NCBI GenBank assembly: GCA_903910555.1
Contig: CAIVZZ010000002.1
Location: forward strand, 45,580-109,579
DNA: 64,000 nucleotides
Direction: 5' to 3'
DNA from: an uncultured Gemmatimonadota bacterium
GTDB lineage: Bacteria > Gemmatimonadota > Gemmatimonadetes > Gemmatimonadales > Gemmatimonadaceae
Of this stretch, positions 44,788 to 53,581 are shown piece after piece (position 1 is the first letter of the stretch; every line of letters starts with the position of its first letter). Below the pieces are notes generated by a model, which searched no databases, had not been told where the DNA came from, and worked only from the letters and a program-made list of their open reading frames with translations. Made by a program: the position numbers and the translations under genes.

Positions 44788-45186
44788 CTACCGCATGCGA
44801 TCGGCCTTTCTGAAATAGCTGTTCGCGTATGCAACGATCTGGCCGTCGGTCGGGTGGTCGACCGTTTCGACGCCGATCACTTTCGCTTCGAGCGCGTGAT
44901 CGTGCGTGTGCAGGTACCGGATGAATTCGAGCTTGGCCGATCCCGGTCCCACAACGAGCAGTTCGACGGCGTCCTGAAGCGTCGCGACCAGATCGTGGTA
45001 GAAGCGCTTGTTGTCTTCCGGGTGCTCCTTCAGTCCTTCCTGACCGCGGGTGTGTTTGTGGTGATCGTTGTGCGGCGGCGCAGTGACAGACGCTTCGGCA
45101 GCGCTGTCAGAATGAAAAGTGAAAACGCGCGCTTCTTTGTGGTCGAGCCACACCGCCACGTGCTTCGTGCGTACGTCACTGCTCAT
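44788..45186 (-). CDS. eRF1 domain-3-like small protein (translational machinery family)
   Basis: Protein of 132 residues. ATG at 45186 has GGAGAGA 5 bp upstream, preferred to the longer start at 45210. KHVAVWLDHKEARVFTF at the N-terminus, a His-rich stretch (HNDHHKHTRG), then LQDAVELLVVGPGSAKLEFI and GVETVDHPTDGQIVAYANSY resemble the small bacterial proteins related to the third domain of eRF1/Pelota. Their biochemical role is not established. Confidence 0.72.
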   Translation of the reverse strand: MSSDVRTKHVAVWLDHKEARVFTFHSDSAAEASVTAPPHNDHHKHTRGQEGLKEHPEDNKRFYHDLVATLQDAVELLVVGPGSAKLEFIRYLHTHDHALEAKVIGVETVDHPTDGQIVAYANSYFRKADRMR

Positions 45187-45234
45187 TGGATTCTCTCCGG
45201 TTACCCGCACGTTACGCGGCGTCGGCAGGGGGCG

Positions 45235-46479
45235 CTATGGCTCAATAGGACGACCCGGCGCTGGCAACGGCGCGCGCAGCCAGCTCCACGCGCATGCGCT
45301 CTGCACCGCGATCGCGAGCGCACCATTCAGCAGAATCGCGTGGCGGACGCCGAGCAGGCTGACCGCGACGCCCGTGAGAAGCGCGCCGAGCGAAATGCCG
45401 CCGCGCAGCGCGAGCATGTAGAGGCTGACCGTACGGCCGAGCAAGCGCGCGCCCGCCGCGATTTGCAGCAGTGAGTTCGCGGCGGTGTTACTCACCGTCA
45501 TCGCCGCGCCGGCGAGCGCGAGCAGCACGGGCAACGCCGAGAACCATGGGTTGATTGCGGTGAGCACGAGCACCACGCCGAGCGCGATCGCGAACCCGGA
45601 ACTCAGCGGGCGCCGGTCAACGGTCGCGGGCACACTCAAGAGTCCACCGGCGCCAAGGAGCCCTCCCACGCCGAACGACACGACGGCGAGTGAGAACTGA
45701 CTGGCACTGCCGTTGAAGGCCGCTTTCACGAGCACCGGCGTGAACGTGACGAGCGGCCCGCACAGAATTCCAGTCGCGAGCACCGTGAGCAGCGCGCCGC
45801 GCAGATTGGCATCGCGCAGAATCGTCCCGATGCCCGCGAACAGCTGTCCGCGCGGGCGCGCAGCCGCGCTCGGCGGAGGCGGGGTCCAGCGCGGCAAGAT
45901 CCACAGCGCCACGCCGATGAACGGCACGTAGGAGAGCGCACTCACAACGAAGCAGGCCATCGCGCCGACGCTCGACATCAATACGCCGGCGAGCGACGGG
46001 CCGAGGATGCGCGACAGGTTGAACTGCGTCGAGTTGAGTGCGAGTCCGGCGCTGATTTGATCGGGTTCCACAATCGACGGCACGATCGACTGAAATGACG
46101 GCATCGAGAGCGCGTCGGTGATTCCAACGATCACCGAGAGGACAATAATCATCCACGGCTTCACCGCGCCGATGATCAGCAGAATCACGATTGCGGTGGG
46201 GCAGAGCATTTGGATCGACTGAAACAGCAAGATCACACGGCGGCGGTCCGAGCGATCCGCGAGCGCACCGCCGGCCAGCGTCAGCAGCCACACGGGTGCG
46301 TTCATCGCGAACGAGTCGAGCCCGATTACGAACGGCGACGCTCCAAGTGTGAGCAACAGCCAGGGTTCCGCCACTTGCTGCGCCCACGTCCCGATGCTCG
46401 AAAGCAGGCTGGCGAACCAGAAGGTTCCGAACCGGCGTGTGGCGAGAAGGCCGAGTGATTCGCGAAATGTCTTGATCAC
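45235..46479 (-). CDS. MFS exporter (EntS/MFS_3 type)
   Basis: Polytopic transporter of 414 residues, GTG start at 46479. RFGTFWFASLLSSIGTWAQQ and VAEPWLLLTLGASP at the N-terminus, LAGGALADRSDRRRVIL (the loop 2-3 MFS motif) and SRILGPSLAGVLMSSVGAMA are typical of the enterobactin-exporter-like group. Substrate unknown. It lies 48 bp upstream of the eRF1-like gene on the same strand. Confidence 0.83.
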   Translation of the reverse strand: MIKTFRESLGLLATRRFGTFWFASLLSSIGTWAQQVAEPWLLLTLGASPFVIGLDSFAMNAPVWLLTLAGGALADRSDRRRVILLFQSIQMLCPTAIVILLIIGAVKPWMIIVLSVIVGITDALSMPSFQSIVPSIVEPDQISAGLALNSTQFNLSRILGPSLAGVLMSSVGAMACFVVSALSYVPFIGVALWILPRWTPPPPSAAARPRGQLFAGIGTILRDANLRGALLTVLATGILCGPLVTFTPVLVKAAFNGSASQFSLAVVSFGVGGLLGAGGLLSVPATVDRRPLSSGFAIALGVVLVLTAINPWFSALPVLLALAGAAMTVSNTAANSLLQIAAGARLLGRTVSLYMLALRGGISLGALLTGVAVSLLGVRHAILLNGALAIAVQSACAWSWLRAPLPAPGRPIEP

Positions 46480-46513
46480 GAGTATTCCCGTCGCGTATGA
46501 CGGCTGTCACGAC

Positions 46514-46942
46514 TCAGCTGTTCCGGGTCTCCGGATGCGTTCGTGATTCGAGTGCCGCAACCTCCATCTTGTCCTCGCGGATCTCGAGACGCAATCGGCC
46601 GAAGAAACCCATGTACACATTTGCGAGCCAGACGAGCGAGAAACCGGCAATGACGTACCCGCGCCAATCATCGAACAGCAGGTGGAAGCGCGTGAGAGCC
46701 AAGAATACCGCCGTCACGTAATGGCTGAAGCAATACTCGCACGTGAACAGATAGAAGAATTTCCGTTCGTATGCCCGCGGGCATGATTTGCTTTTCGCAG
46801 CGCACCATTCGCGCGGCTCGCGAAACACCTCTTCGTGGGTGACGGTCCACGTGATGCACGCGATCGGGATCGGCAGCACGAAGAGGAGCGCGAATTGCTG
46901 GGAGAGCGGCATTCGAACGAGTCTACATGAGGCGTGCGGCAT
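46514..46942 (-). CDS. Small membrane protein with a CxxC motif
   Basis: Protein of 142 residues; ATG at 46942 has a GAGAGA just upstream, and ATG at 46912 is an alternative that starts at the first membrane helix. Three hydrophobic segments are visible (QFALLFVLPIPIACITW; HYVTAVFLALTRFHLLF; YVIAGFSLVWLANVYMGFFG), with Cys pairs in EWCAAKSKSC and CEYCFSHY before the second. The pattern suggests a metal or redox site at the membrane face. I recognise no named function. Confidence 0.6.
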   Translation of the reverse strand: MPHASCRLVRMPLSQQFALLFVLPIPIACITWTVTHEEVFREPREWCAAKSKSCPRAYERKFFYLFTCEYCFSHYVTAVFLALTRFHLLFDDWRGYVIAGFSLVWLANVYMGFFGRLRLEIREDKMEVAALESRTHPETRNS

Positions 46943-47013
46943 TCTCTCTCACACCAACGAGCTAGGCACATCAGGCGATAGTGCGCGCGTGCGCTGCGAC
47001 GCTTCATTCGTGC

Positions 47014-47802
47014 GTGAACTCTCGCCGAAAGAACTGGATCGTCGTCGCCGCTGTTTGCGGCCTGATCGGCAGTGCGTCGTTGTCAGGAGCGCAGCCATCG
47101 GCGCGCGCGACCGACACACTGCCGTTCGGCGACGGTGAGCGGCTCACTTTCCTGATTCACACGGCGAAGTTCGGCAATGTCGGCAAGGCGGTCATGACGC
47201 TCACCGGGCCGGTTGATGTGCGCGGTGTCGAGACGAGTCTTGCGTCGTTCGATGCGAGCGCCGGGGTGCTGCTCCTGAAGGGAAAGGACGTCACGAAGAG
47301 TTGGATCGACTTGAGCCGCATGACTGCGCTCCGGTATCAGAAGACCGAGCGCCGTCCGTTTTCGTCGGCGCGCGACAGCGTCGAGATCTATCCCGATCTT
47401 CATCTCTGGCAGGCCGCGCCCGGCGATTCCGGCACGACCGTCAGCGATGCGCCGCTCGACGAGCTCTCGTTCATCTACTTCCTGCGCACGGTCACACTCG
47501 TGCCGGACTCCATCTACTCGTTCGACCGGCACTACGACAAGCGCCGCCTGCCGACCACGGTGCGCGTGGTGAAGCACGAAACGCTGATCACGCCGCTGGG
47601 GCCGTTCAACACGGTCGAGTACGAAATGCATGTCGTCGACGCGCGCGATTACAAGGAGCACGGCGTGCTCTATCTCTGGATAAGCGACGACCGATGCCAC
47701 CTTCCGGTGCGCATCGAAAGTGTCATGCCGGTCCTCGGCAACGGCATCATGACCCTTCAAACCGCCACCACTCCCAACTGCCACTACACAGAGACCAAAT
47801 GA
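47014..47802 (+). CDS. DUF3108-type secreted protein
   Basis: Protein of 262 residues. GTG at 47014 places a good signal peptide at the start (NWIVVAAVCGLIGSASLSGA); GTG at 46981 would add 11 residues. The body is beta-rich with ERLTFLIHTAKFGNVGKAVM, FIYFLRTVTL, TEYEMHVVDARDY-like text and a C-terminal CHLPVRIESVMPVLGN, as in DUF3108 periplasmic proteins of unknown function. It overlaps the YceI gene by 4 bp (ATGA), so the two proteins are probably made together in the envelope. Confidence 0.75.
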   Translation: MNSRRKNWIVVAAVCGLIGSASLSGAQPSARATDTLPFGDGERLTFLIHTAKFGNVGKAVMTLTGPVDVRGVETSLASFDASAGVLLLKGKDVTKSWIDLSRMTALRYQKTERRPFSSARDSVEIYPDLHLWQAAPGDSGTTVSDAPLDELSFIYFLRTVTLVPDSIYSFDRHYDKRRLPTTVRVVKHETLITPLGPFNTVEYEMHVVDARDYKEHGVLYLWISDDRCHLPVRIESVMPVLGNGIMTLQTATTPNCHYTETK

Positions 47803-48404
47803 AATCCATCACTCTGCGGACGACCATTTTCGCCGTCGCGATTTTCGCGCCGCTGGCCATCGTTGCAGCGAGCGCCGACTCGCCGCTGGTACTGCAGTCC
47901 ACGAGCCGCATTTGGGTCAGTGGCACGTCGAACGTGAAGAACTTCGAATGCAAGGCGGTCAGCCCGGTCGTCAATGCCGACGCAACGAAATCGGATGCGG
48001 CGACCGCGATCGTCGCAGGAGAGAAAAGCGTCGTTGCCGTGGACTTGAAAGTCGCGGTGGAAACGCTCGACTGTGGCAGCGGCACGATGAACGGTCACAT
48101 GAAAGACGCCATGGACCCGAAAGATCATCCGACGATCGAGTTCGCACTCGCGTCATACGATCTCGCGAAGTCCGTCGACAGCGCGGGCGTGACGCTCGCG
48201 GGAACGCTGACCATTCACGGCGAAGCCAAGCCAGTCACGATCAACGCCGGCGCGAAGAACGCCGGCGGCGGCGTGTTGCACCTCACCGGTATGTACGAGT
48301 TGAACATGAAGGACTACGGCGTAAAGCCGCCGTCGCTGATGCTCGGCACGATGCGTGTCGGCGAGAAAGTGCAGGTCCACTTTGATTTGCAGCTGAAGAA
48401 CTAA
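47799..48404 (+). CDS. YceI-family periplasmic lipocalin-like protein
   Basis: Protein of 201 residues with a signal peptide (residues 1-27) and a beta-barrel fold of the YceI family, which binds polyisoprenoid-like lipids. Motifs: WVSGTSNVKNFECKA, VETLDCGSGTMNGHMKDAMD, then KDHPTIEFALASYDL and GTLTIHGEAKPVTI. The two cysteines (FECKA, LDCGSG) may form a disulfide. It is coupled to the DUF3108 gene upstream and 4 bp before the barrel protein gene downstream. Confidence 0.9.
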   Translation: MKSITLRTTIFAVAIFAPLAIVAASADSPLVLQSTSRIWVSGTSNVKNFECKAVSPVVNADATKSDAATAIVAGEKSVVAVDLKVAVETLDCGSGTMNGHMKDAMDPKDHPTIEFALASYDLAKSVDSAGVTLAGTLTIHGEAKPVTINAGAKNAGGGVLHLTGMYELNMKDYGVKPPSLMLGTMRVGEKVQVHFDLQLKN

Positions 48405-48408
48405 CCGA

Positions 48409-49692
48409 ATGAAATCATCTACGACTCGCGCCGCGCTGGTGATCGCGGCGCTGTTGTCCGCAATGCGTGCCGATGCACAAATCACCAACATCCGTCCGGC
48501 CGATCAAACCGGCATCAACGTCTTCGAAGCGCCGAAACAGGATACGATTCCGTTCAAAGGCGTTCGCATCGGCTGGGGTGGCGCGTTCACGCAGGACTTT
48601 CAAAACCTCACGCACCAGAACGTCGCGTCACCTGTCCTCGCAAACGGCGTCAACGCGAATCAGTTGATCGCGATAGGCCCCGGCTTCACCACCGCGATGG
48701 CGAACCTGAATCTCGACGTGCAGCTCGCGCAGGGAATCCACGTCGACCTCACGACCTATCTGTCGACGCGCCATCACAACGACACGTGGGTGAAGGGCGG
48801 TTATATCCAGATTGACGGCTCACCATTCGACGTGAAGCCGCTCAACAACATCATGCAATTTCTGACGCTCCGCGTCGGACAGTTCGAAGTGAACTACGGC
48901 GACGCCCATTTTCGCCGCACAGACGGCGGCAACGGAATCGACAACCCGTTTGTAGGCAACCTGATCATGGATGCGTACACGACCGAAATCGGTGCGGACG
49001 CAACGGTGCGCCTCGGCGGTTTGATGGCCATGGTAGGCTTCACCGGCGGCGCATCGGATGGCCAGGTGACGTCGCCCGGCAAGCATCAGCCCGCCTACCT
49101 CGCAAAGGTCGGCTTCGACGGACAACCCGGCGAGAACCTGCGCGTGCGTTTGACGGCCTCGATGTACAACGACGCGAAATCCACGAGCAACGTGCTCTAC
49201 TCCGGCGATCGCGCTGGCTCGCACTATTTCGACGTCATGGAGAACACGACATCAACCGAGACGGGCAACGCCTGGTCTGGAAACATTCAGCCGGGTTTCA
49301 CAGATCACGTGGCCTCATACGTGCTGAACCCGTTTGTGAAATACTATCAGCTCGAATTTTTCGGCAATATCGAGACGGCCACCGGCGCGGCGATAACGGA
49401 AACGTCGAACCGCACCTGGCGGCAACTCTCCGGTGATCTCACCTACCGCTTCTTCGCAAAGGACCGGATGTACGTCGCCGCGCGCCTCAACACGGCGACC
49501 GGTGAAATCGTCGGAGCGCCCATCGATGTCAGTGTCCAGCGCACCCAGTTCGGACTCGGTCTCTTCGTCACGAAGAACCTGCTCGCAAAAGCAGAATGGG
49601 TGAACCAGACCTACAACAACTATCCCACCAACAACATTCTGCACGGTGGAAAGTTCAGCGGACTTATGCTTGAAGGGGCGGTTTCGTTCTAA
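48409..49692 (+). CDS. Outer-membrane beta-barrel (porin-like) protein
   Basis: Protein of 427 residues with a signal peptide (MKSSTTRAALVIAALLSAMR then ADAQ). Alternating aromatic/polar strands dominate (VRIGWGGAFTQDFQNL, VDLTTYLSTRHHNDTWVKGG, LTLRVGQFEVNYGDAHFRRT, LRVRLTASMYND, YQLEFFGNIETATG) and the chain ends in an aromatic residue (GAVSF), the usual barrel-assembly signal. It resembles phosphate-selective-type porins in style, but the substrate is unknown. It forms an operon with the DUF3108 and YceI genes. Confidence 0.75.
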   Translation: MKSSTTRAALVIAALLSAMRADAQITNIRPADQTGINVFEAPKQDTIPFKGVRIGWGGAFTQDFQNLTHQNVASPVLANGVNANQLIAIGPGFTTAMANLNLDVQLAQGIHVDLTTYLSTRHHNDTWVKGGYIQIDGSPFDVKPLNNIMQFLTLRVGQFEVNYGDAHFRRTDGGNGIDNPFVGNLIMDAYTTEIGADATVRLGGLMAMVGFTGGASDGQVTSPGKHQPAYLAKVGFDGQPGENLRVRLTASMYNDAKSTSNVLYSGDRAGSHYFDVMENTTSTETGNAWSGNIQPGFTDHVASYVLNPFVKYYQLEFFGNIETATGAAITETSNRTWRQLSGDLTYRFFAKDRMYVAARLNTATGEIVGAPIDVSVQRTQFGLGLFVTKNLLAKAEWVNQTYNNYPTNNILHGGKFSGLMLEGAVSF

Positions 49693-49704
49693 TCGCTGCG
49701 TCAG

Positions 49705-51945
49705 CTACCGCTGGCCGAACACCGACGCGAGATTCGCGATCCCCATCAGGTGCTGCACCTGATCGGCGACCACTGCCGCGTCGGAAGTTTGCCCGCGCTT
49801 ACTGAGCGCTTCGGCGATAATCGAACCGGCAACCACGTACTGCGCCGGCATCACGAGCGATGCCGGATCGATCCATTGATCCTGCCTCTCGAACGCGGCG
49901 CGCCCCTTGAACGTGGTATTCCAAAGCGCGAGCGACTTCGGGAGATCGACCATGCCGGCCGCGGTCTTCACGATGCCCTGCGACTCGGTGACAACCGACG
50001 GCATCAGGTGCACCGTCAGCCCCTCAGTGACGACATACTGCTCGAGGCCGAGTGCGCGCGGATAGAGCGAGCTCGTGAAATAAATCGGATGCGTCGGCAT
50101 TACATCGCGAATCATCTGGAGGACGAACAGCTGATCGCGCGTGATGTAACCCGCCGGGATCGTCGAGTGAATCGCGCCGACTTCAAAGAGCTGCGGAGCC
50201 GCCAAGCGCACCGCCTGCGGCACGGAATCCGCCTCTTCGCGCGAGCCGGCGACGGCAATTCCCTTTCGCATGAGCTGCCAGGGAAGCCAGTCCGTTCCGA
50301 GGTACGAAGCAACAATCACGGTGACGTCCGGCCGATAACCTTCAACATCCTGCGCGAACCAGAGCGGGAAGGTGTCGTTGTCGCCGCTCGTGATCAGAAT
50401 TCCGTTCGGCCCGACCGAATCCAATAGATCGTTCGCGAAATCGCGCGTGAAGGTCTGTCCGGCGCGCGAAGCCGAGTGCGCGTTGAGCGCGAGCGGGATC
50501 AGGGCGATCATGAGCACCGGCAGCGCGAGTCGCAATGCATCCGGCCGCTTCAGCGTATCAGCGACCATTCTCCAGCATTGCGCGATTCCGAGTCCGCACC
50601 AGACGCCGAGGCAGGAGAAGCTCCAGAGAAAGAAATAATCCCGGTCGCGCACTTCTCGCAGGACGGTGCTGCCGAGTTCGGGCGACTGCGTGTAGCCGTA
50701 TTTGAAGTTCAGGTAGAAAATCAGTGCGACGGTGAGCGTGGCGAGCAGCGTCGCAATCAGCACGAACCCCGCGCGATCGACTCTCAGGTGCGCGCGCGCG
50801 CCGGTCACTGCGAGAACGAGAGCCAGCATCGCCAGCGCGAACTGCACTGCGGTGTTCGCTCCCGTTGGGTCTCTGAACCACTGCCAGGTGAAGTACTGCC
50901 ACCACATTCCGAGCTGCGCGCCGAACGATGCCTGCCGCGTGGAGAGGTCGGGTTTCCCGTACTGTTCGCGCGCGATCTGTGAGCGGAGCCGTTCGACCGT
51001 TGTGGCACTCAACGTGCACTTCACGGCGAACCCTGTGACACACGCCGTTGGTTCGCCCTCGTTCAGAACGGGTTGATTTGCCGAGCGGATCGGTTCGAAC
51101 GCGAAAAGCGAGAGACCAAAGGCTGTCGCCGCGATGGCTTCTACAATCAGGCGGGGGCGCAGTATCGTCTTCGGTGCGAGCATCAGGACGACCGCGCCAA
51201 TGCATGGCCCGGCGAGATATCCTGCGGGGTGGATCGTGTAGCCGAGCGCGAGAAGATAGGCGAGAACGATCAGCATGCGGTCCGCTGACGCGCCCTGCGG
51301 CTGCTTCATCCAGCGCGTCGTCAGCCAAATGACCACCGTCAGCTGCAAGAGCGACAGCGTGTAGACCTTCTCGTTCACCACCGACTGATTCCACACGGTG
51401 AAGCTCGTTGCGCCAACGAGCGCGCACACACCGGCTGCCGTGAGCCGCGCCCACCGTTCTTTGAACATGCGCGCAGTGATGTCATGCGCGATCAGGAACC
51501 AGAGCCCGGCCGACGCGGCGCTCGCGACCGCAGCGAGCAGATTGATCCGCACCGCGAATGCGGAGGCGATCGGCAGCGTTCCAAATAAATACGCGATCAA
51601 CACGAACAGCGGATTCCCCGGCGGATGCGGAATGCCGAGTACTTTTGCGGCCGCCATGTACTCGCTCGTGTCCCACATTGCGGTGGTGGGTGCGAGCGTC
51701 GCGGCGTAGAGAGCGAGCACAATAACAGACACGAGCGCCGCCCACGCATACGGCGGCGCGTCAGCTGCCGCTTCGGCGCCGGCATTCGGGCGCACTGCAC
51801 CAACGCCGTAAATCGCAAGCGGCGCGAGTATGACATAACCAATCACGAGCAGCAGCGCGGGCGCCGTCGTTCCGCCGCGCGCGAGTAATACGTAGCCCGC
51901 GGCGATCGCGATGGCCGTCGCGATCCAGATCAGCAGTGCGCGCAT
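49705..51945 (-). CDS. DUF2723 (TMEM260-like) membrane protein
   Basis: Polytopic protein of 746 residues. TAMWDTSEYMAAAKVLGIPH and PPGNPLFVLIAYLFG (about 87-120) are the DUF2723 signature, with the acidic pair typical of GT-C glycosyltransferases. A periplasmic C-terminal part includes ILITSGDNDTFPLWFAQDVE and YFTSSLYPRALG. The eukaryotic relative TMEM260 O-mannosylates membrane receptors, so a protein glycosyltransferase role is possible. It follows the likely anti-sigma gene by 13 bp on the same strand. Confidence 0.82.
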   Translation of the reverse strand: MRALLIWIATAIAIAAGYVLLARGGTTAPALLLVIGYVILAPLAIYGVGAVRPNAGAEAAADAPPYAWAALVSVIVLALYAATLAPTTAMWDTSEYMAAAKVLGIPHPPGNPLFVLIAYLFGTLPIASAFAVRINLLAAVASAASAGLWFLIAHDITARMFKERWARLTAAGVCALVGATSFTVWNQSVVNEKVYTLSLLQLTVVIWLTTRWMKQPQGASADRMLIVLAYLLALGYTIHPAGYLAGPCIGAVVLMLAPKTILRPRLIVEAIAATAFGLSLFAFEPIRSANQPVLNEGEPTACVTGFAVKCTLSATTVERLRSQIAREQYGKPDLSTRQASFGAQLGMWWQYFTWQWFRDPTGANTAVQFALAMLALVLAVTGARAHLRVDRAGFVLIATLLATLTVALIFYLNFKYGYTQSPELGSTVLREVRDRDYFFLWSFSCLGVWCGLGIAQCWRMVADTLKRPDALRLALPVLMIALIPLALNAHSASRAGQTFTRDFANDLLDSVGPNGILITSGDNDTFPLWFAQDVEGYRPDVTVIVASYLGTDWLPWQLMRKGIAVAGSREEADSVPQAVRLAAPQLFEVGAIHSTIPAGYITRDQLFVLQMIRDVMPTHPIYFTSSLYPRALGLEQYVVTEGLTVHLMPSVVTESQGIVKTAAGMVDLPKSLALWNTTFKGRAAFERQDQWIDPASLVMPAQYVVAGSIIAEALSKRGQTSDAAVVADQVQHLMGIANLASVFGQR

Positions 51946-51958
51946 CTTCAGTTCCCGG

Positions 51959-52363
51959 TTAGTTTCTGCGCGTCAGTCTTGCTGCCGTCAGGTTCGGTGC
52001 GGGGTTCCGCGTCTCATCGGCGACTGCAACAAACCGGTCGCGGTCGATCACCGGTGCTCTCGTCACCGCTTCCGCTGCGGCTTCAAAATGCATCGTGATG
52101 GTATCGGCGAGCGTCGTCTGTGCACTGGCGCCGGCGCCACTGCGTGCGCCGCCCGTCACGAGCGCCGCGACAAACGATGCCGCGAGCAGCGCGCCGAGCA
52201 CCGATGGCCGCGCCATTCCACGCGGCTGTGGAGCGATCCGCGCAAGCGCCGCCGCCGCGCGCACCCGCTGCATCACCCGCGCACGCGCGCCGGGCCCAAG
52301 ATCAACAGGAGCGCGCAACCTCGCGCGCAGTTCGGGCGGAAGAAACGTTTCACGATCCGGCAC
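51959..52363 (-). CDS. Possible anti-sigma factor (single-pass membrane protein)
   Basis: Protein of 134 residues from GTG at 52363, overlapping the sigma gene end by 14 bp; a longer start at 52396 overlaps more. The N-terminal 50 residues are Arg/Pro-rich and cytosolic (FLPPELRARLRAPVDLGPGA), followed by one membrane helix (SVLGALLAASFVAALVTGG) and a short periplasmic tail. There is no zinc-binding HxxxCxxC motif. Its place directly after an ECF sigma gene is the main argument for an anti-sigma role. Confidence 0.55.
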   Translation of the reverse strand: MPDRETFLPPELRARLRAPVDLGPGARARVMQRVRAAAALARIAPQPRGMARPSVLGALLAASFVAALVTGGARSGAGASAQTTLADTITMHFEAAAEAVTRAPVIDRDRFVAVADETRNPAPNLTAARLTRRN

Positions 52364-52892
52364 GGCTTGCCTCCAGTATGGCGCGCAGGCGTTCACACCC
52401 GCGCTTGACCCGCATTTTGAGCGCCGAGATTTTGGCGCCGGTGATTGATGAGATTTGGTCGTAGCCGAGGTCGTCGGCGTAGCGCAGGACTACGGCTTCG
52501 CGCTGGTCGGGCGGCAGCTGCGCGAGCGCGACGCTGAGTTCGTCGCGCATCGCGAGACTGTCGGTGTGCTCGTACGGCTGATCGTTCTCGCGCAGCCAAG
52601 CGGCGGCGGTTTCTTCGCGGCGTTTGTCGCGCACGAGCCGCGTGCGGCAGCGGTTCACGAGAATGCGCATGATCCACGCGCCGAACTGTTCTTGCTCTTT
52701 GTACGTGCCGAGCGATCGATAGGCGCGCACGAACGAATCTTGAACGGCCTCTTCCGCCTCGGCTTCGGAGCCGAGCAGGTGGAAGGCATAGCGCGCGAGA
52801 CGGCCGTGGTGCCGGTCGACGAGAAGCGCGAACGCTTCGACATCGCCGGCGATGACGCGGTGGACCACGGTTGAGTCGGGCGGGTGAGTCAC
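52350..52892 (-). CDS. ECF-type RNA polymerase sigma factor
   Basis: Sigma factor of 180 residues, GTG start at 52892. Region 2 (about 8-75): VIAGDVEAFALLVDRHHGRL, GSEAEAEEAVQDSFVRAYRS, FGAWIMRILVNRCRTRLVR. Region 4 (about 120-175): LAQLPPDQREAVVLRYADDL and the helix-turn-helix SSITGAKISALKMRVKRGCE. TTATACC just before the start may be its own -10. It is transcribed divergently from hslV across a 64-bp gap and is followed by a likely anti-sigma gene. Confidence 0.92.
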   Translation of the reverse strand: MTHPPDSTVVHRVIAGDVEAFALLVDRHHGRLARYAFHLLGSEAEAEEAVQDSFVRAYRSLGTYKEQEQFGAWIMRILVNRCRTRLVRDKRREETAAAWLRENDQPYEHTDSLAMRDELSVALAQLPPDQREAVVLRYADDLGYDQISSITGAKISALKMRVKRGCERLRAILEASRAGS

Positions 52893-52942
52893 GAGGGTAT
52901 AACCCCGGAGGGGTGGGGGCGGTCACATCTGGATCGGAGGGC

Positions 52943-52948
52943 TATACT
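52943..52948 (+). promoter_or_regulatory. TATACT -10 element directly before hslV
   Basis: TATACT ends 8 bp before the hslV ATG (52957), within GGCTATACTATATAGATATG. Transcription would begin about at the ATG, so the message may be leaderless; alternatively GGAGG at 52936-52940 acts as a distant ribosome site on a longer transcript. Confidence 0.45.
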
Positions 52949-52956
52949 ATATAGAT

Positions 52957-53502
52957 ATGTCTCTTCCTACGATCCACGCCACCACCATCCTAGCGGTCCG
53001 CCGGGACGGCCACGTCGCCATCGGCGGCGACGGCCAGGTCACCGTCGGCGACACGGTCATGAAGGCCAACGCCGTGAAGGTCCGGACGCTGAAAGGCGGC
53101 AAGGTCCTCGCCGGTTTTGCCGGGACCGCGGCTGATGCGTTCACCTTGTTTGAGAAGTTCGAGGAGAAACTCGAACGCCACCCTGAGAATCTTCAGCGTG
53201 CTGCGGTTGAGCTCGCGAAAGATTGGAGGTCGGACCGGGTGCTTCGGCGGCTGGAGGCGCTGCTCGTGGTGGTCGACAAGACCAGCGGCTTCATCCTGAG
53301 CGGAACCGGTGAAATCATCGAGCCGGATGATGGATTGCTGGCGATTGGATCGGGCGGGTCGTACGCGCTGGCGGCGGCGCGCGCTTTGTTGAAAGAGACG
53401 AAGCTTTCAGCGGCCGAGATCGTGCGGAAGGGGCTGGAGATTGCCGGTGAGATTTGCATTTATACGAATGCGAATATCACCGTGATTGAGCCGGCGAACT
53501 GA
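52957..53502 (+). CDS. hslV: ATP-dependent protease peptidase subunit HslV (ClpQ)
   Basis: Threonine peptidase of 181 residues; dodecamers are capped by HslU. The catalytic Thr is in [20 protein letters not shown] (residues 8-27), with the pro-segment removed before [38 protein letters not shown] and [16 protein letters not shown] are family signatures. Unlike the usual hslVU pair, hslU lies 3.5 kb away, beyond three unrelated genes. Confidence 0.95.
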   Translation: MSLPTIHATTILAVRRDGHVAIGGDGQVTVGDTVMKANAVKVRTLKGGKVLAGFAGTAADAFTLFEKFEEKLERHPENLQRAAVELAKDWRSDRVLRRLEALLVVVDKTSGFILSGTGEIIEPDDGLLAIGSGGSYALAAARALLKETKLSAAEIVRKGLEIAGEICIYTNANITVIEPAN

Positions 53503-53581
53503 GCGGACGGTTTTCGGCCACTCGAGCGCGAACCCGTGACGCATCACGCTTGCGAGGGTATCGTCAAGTAGGAGGTGCCAC

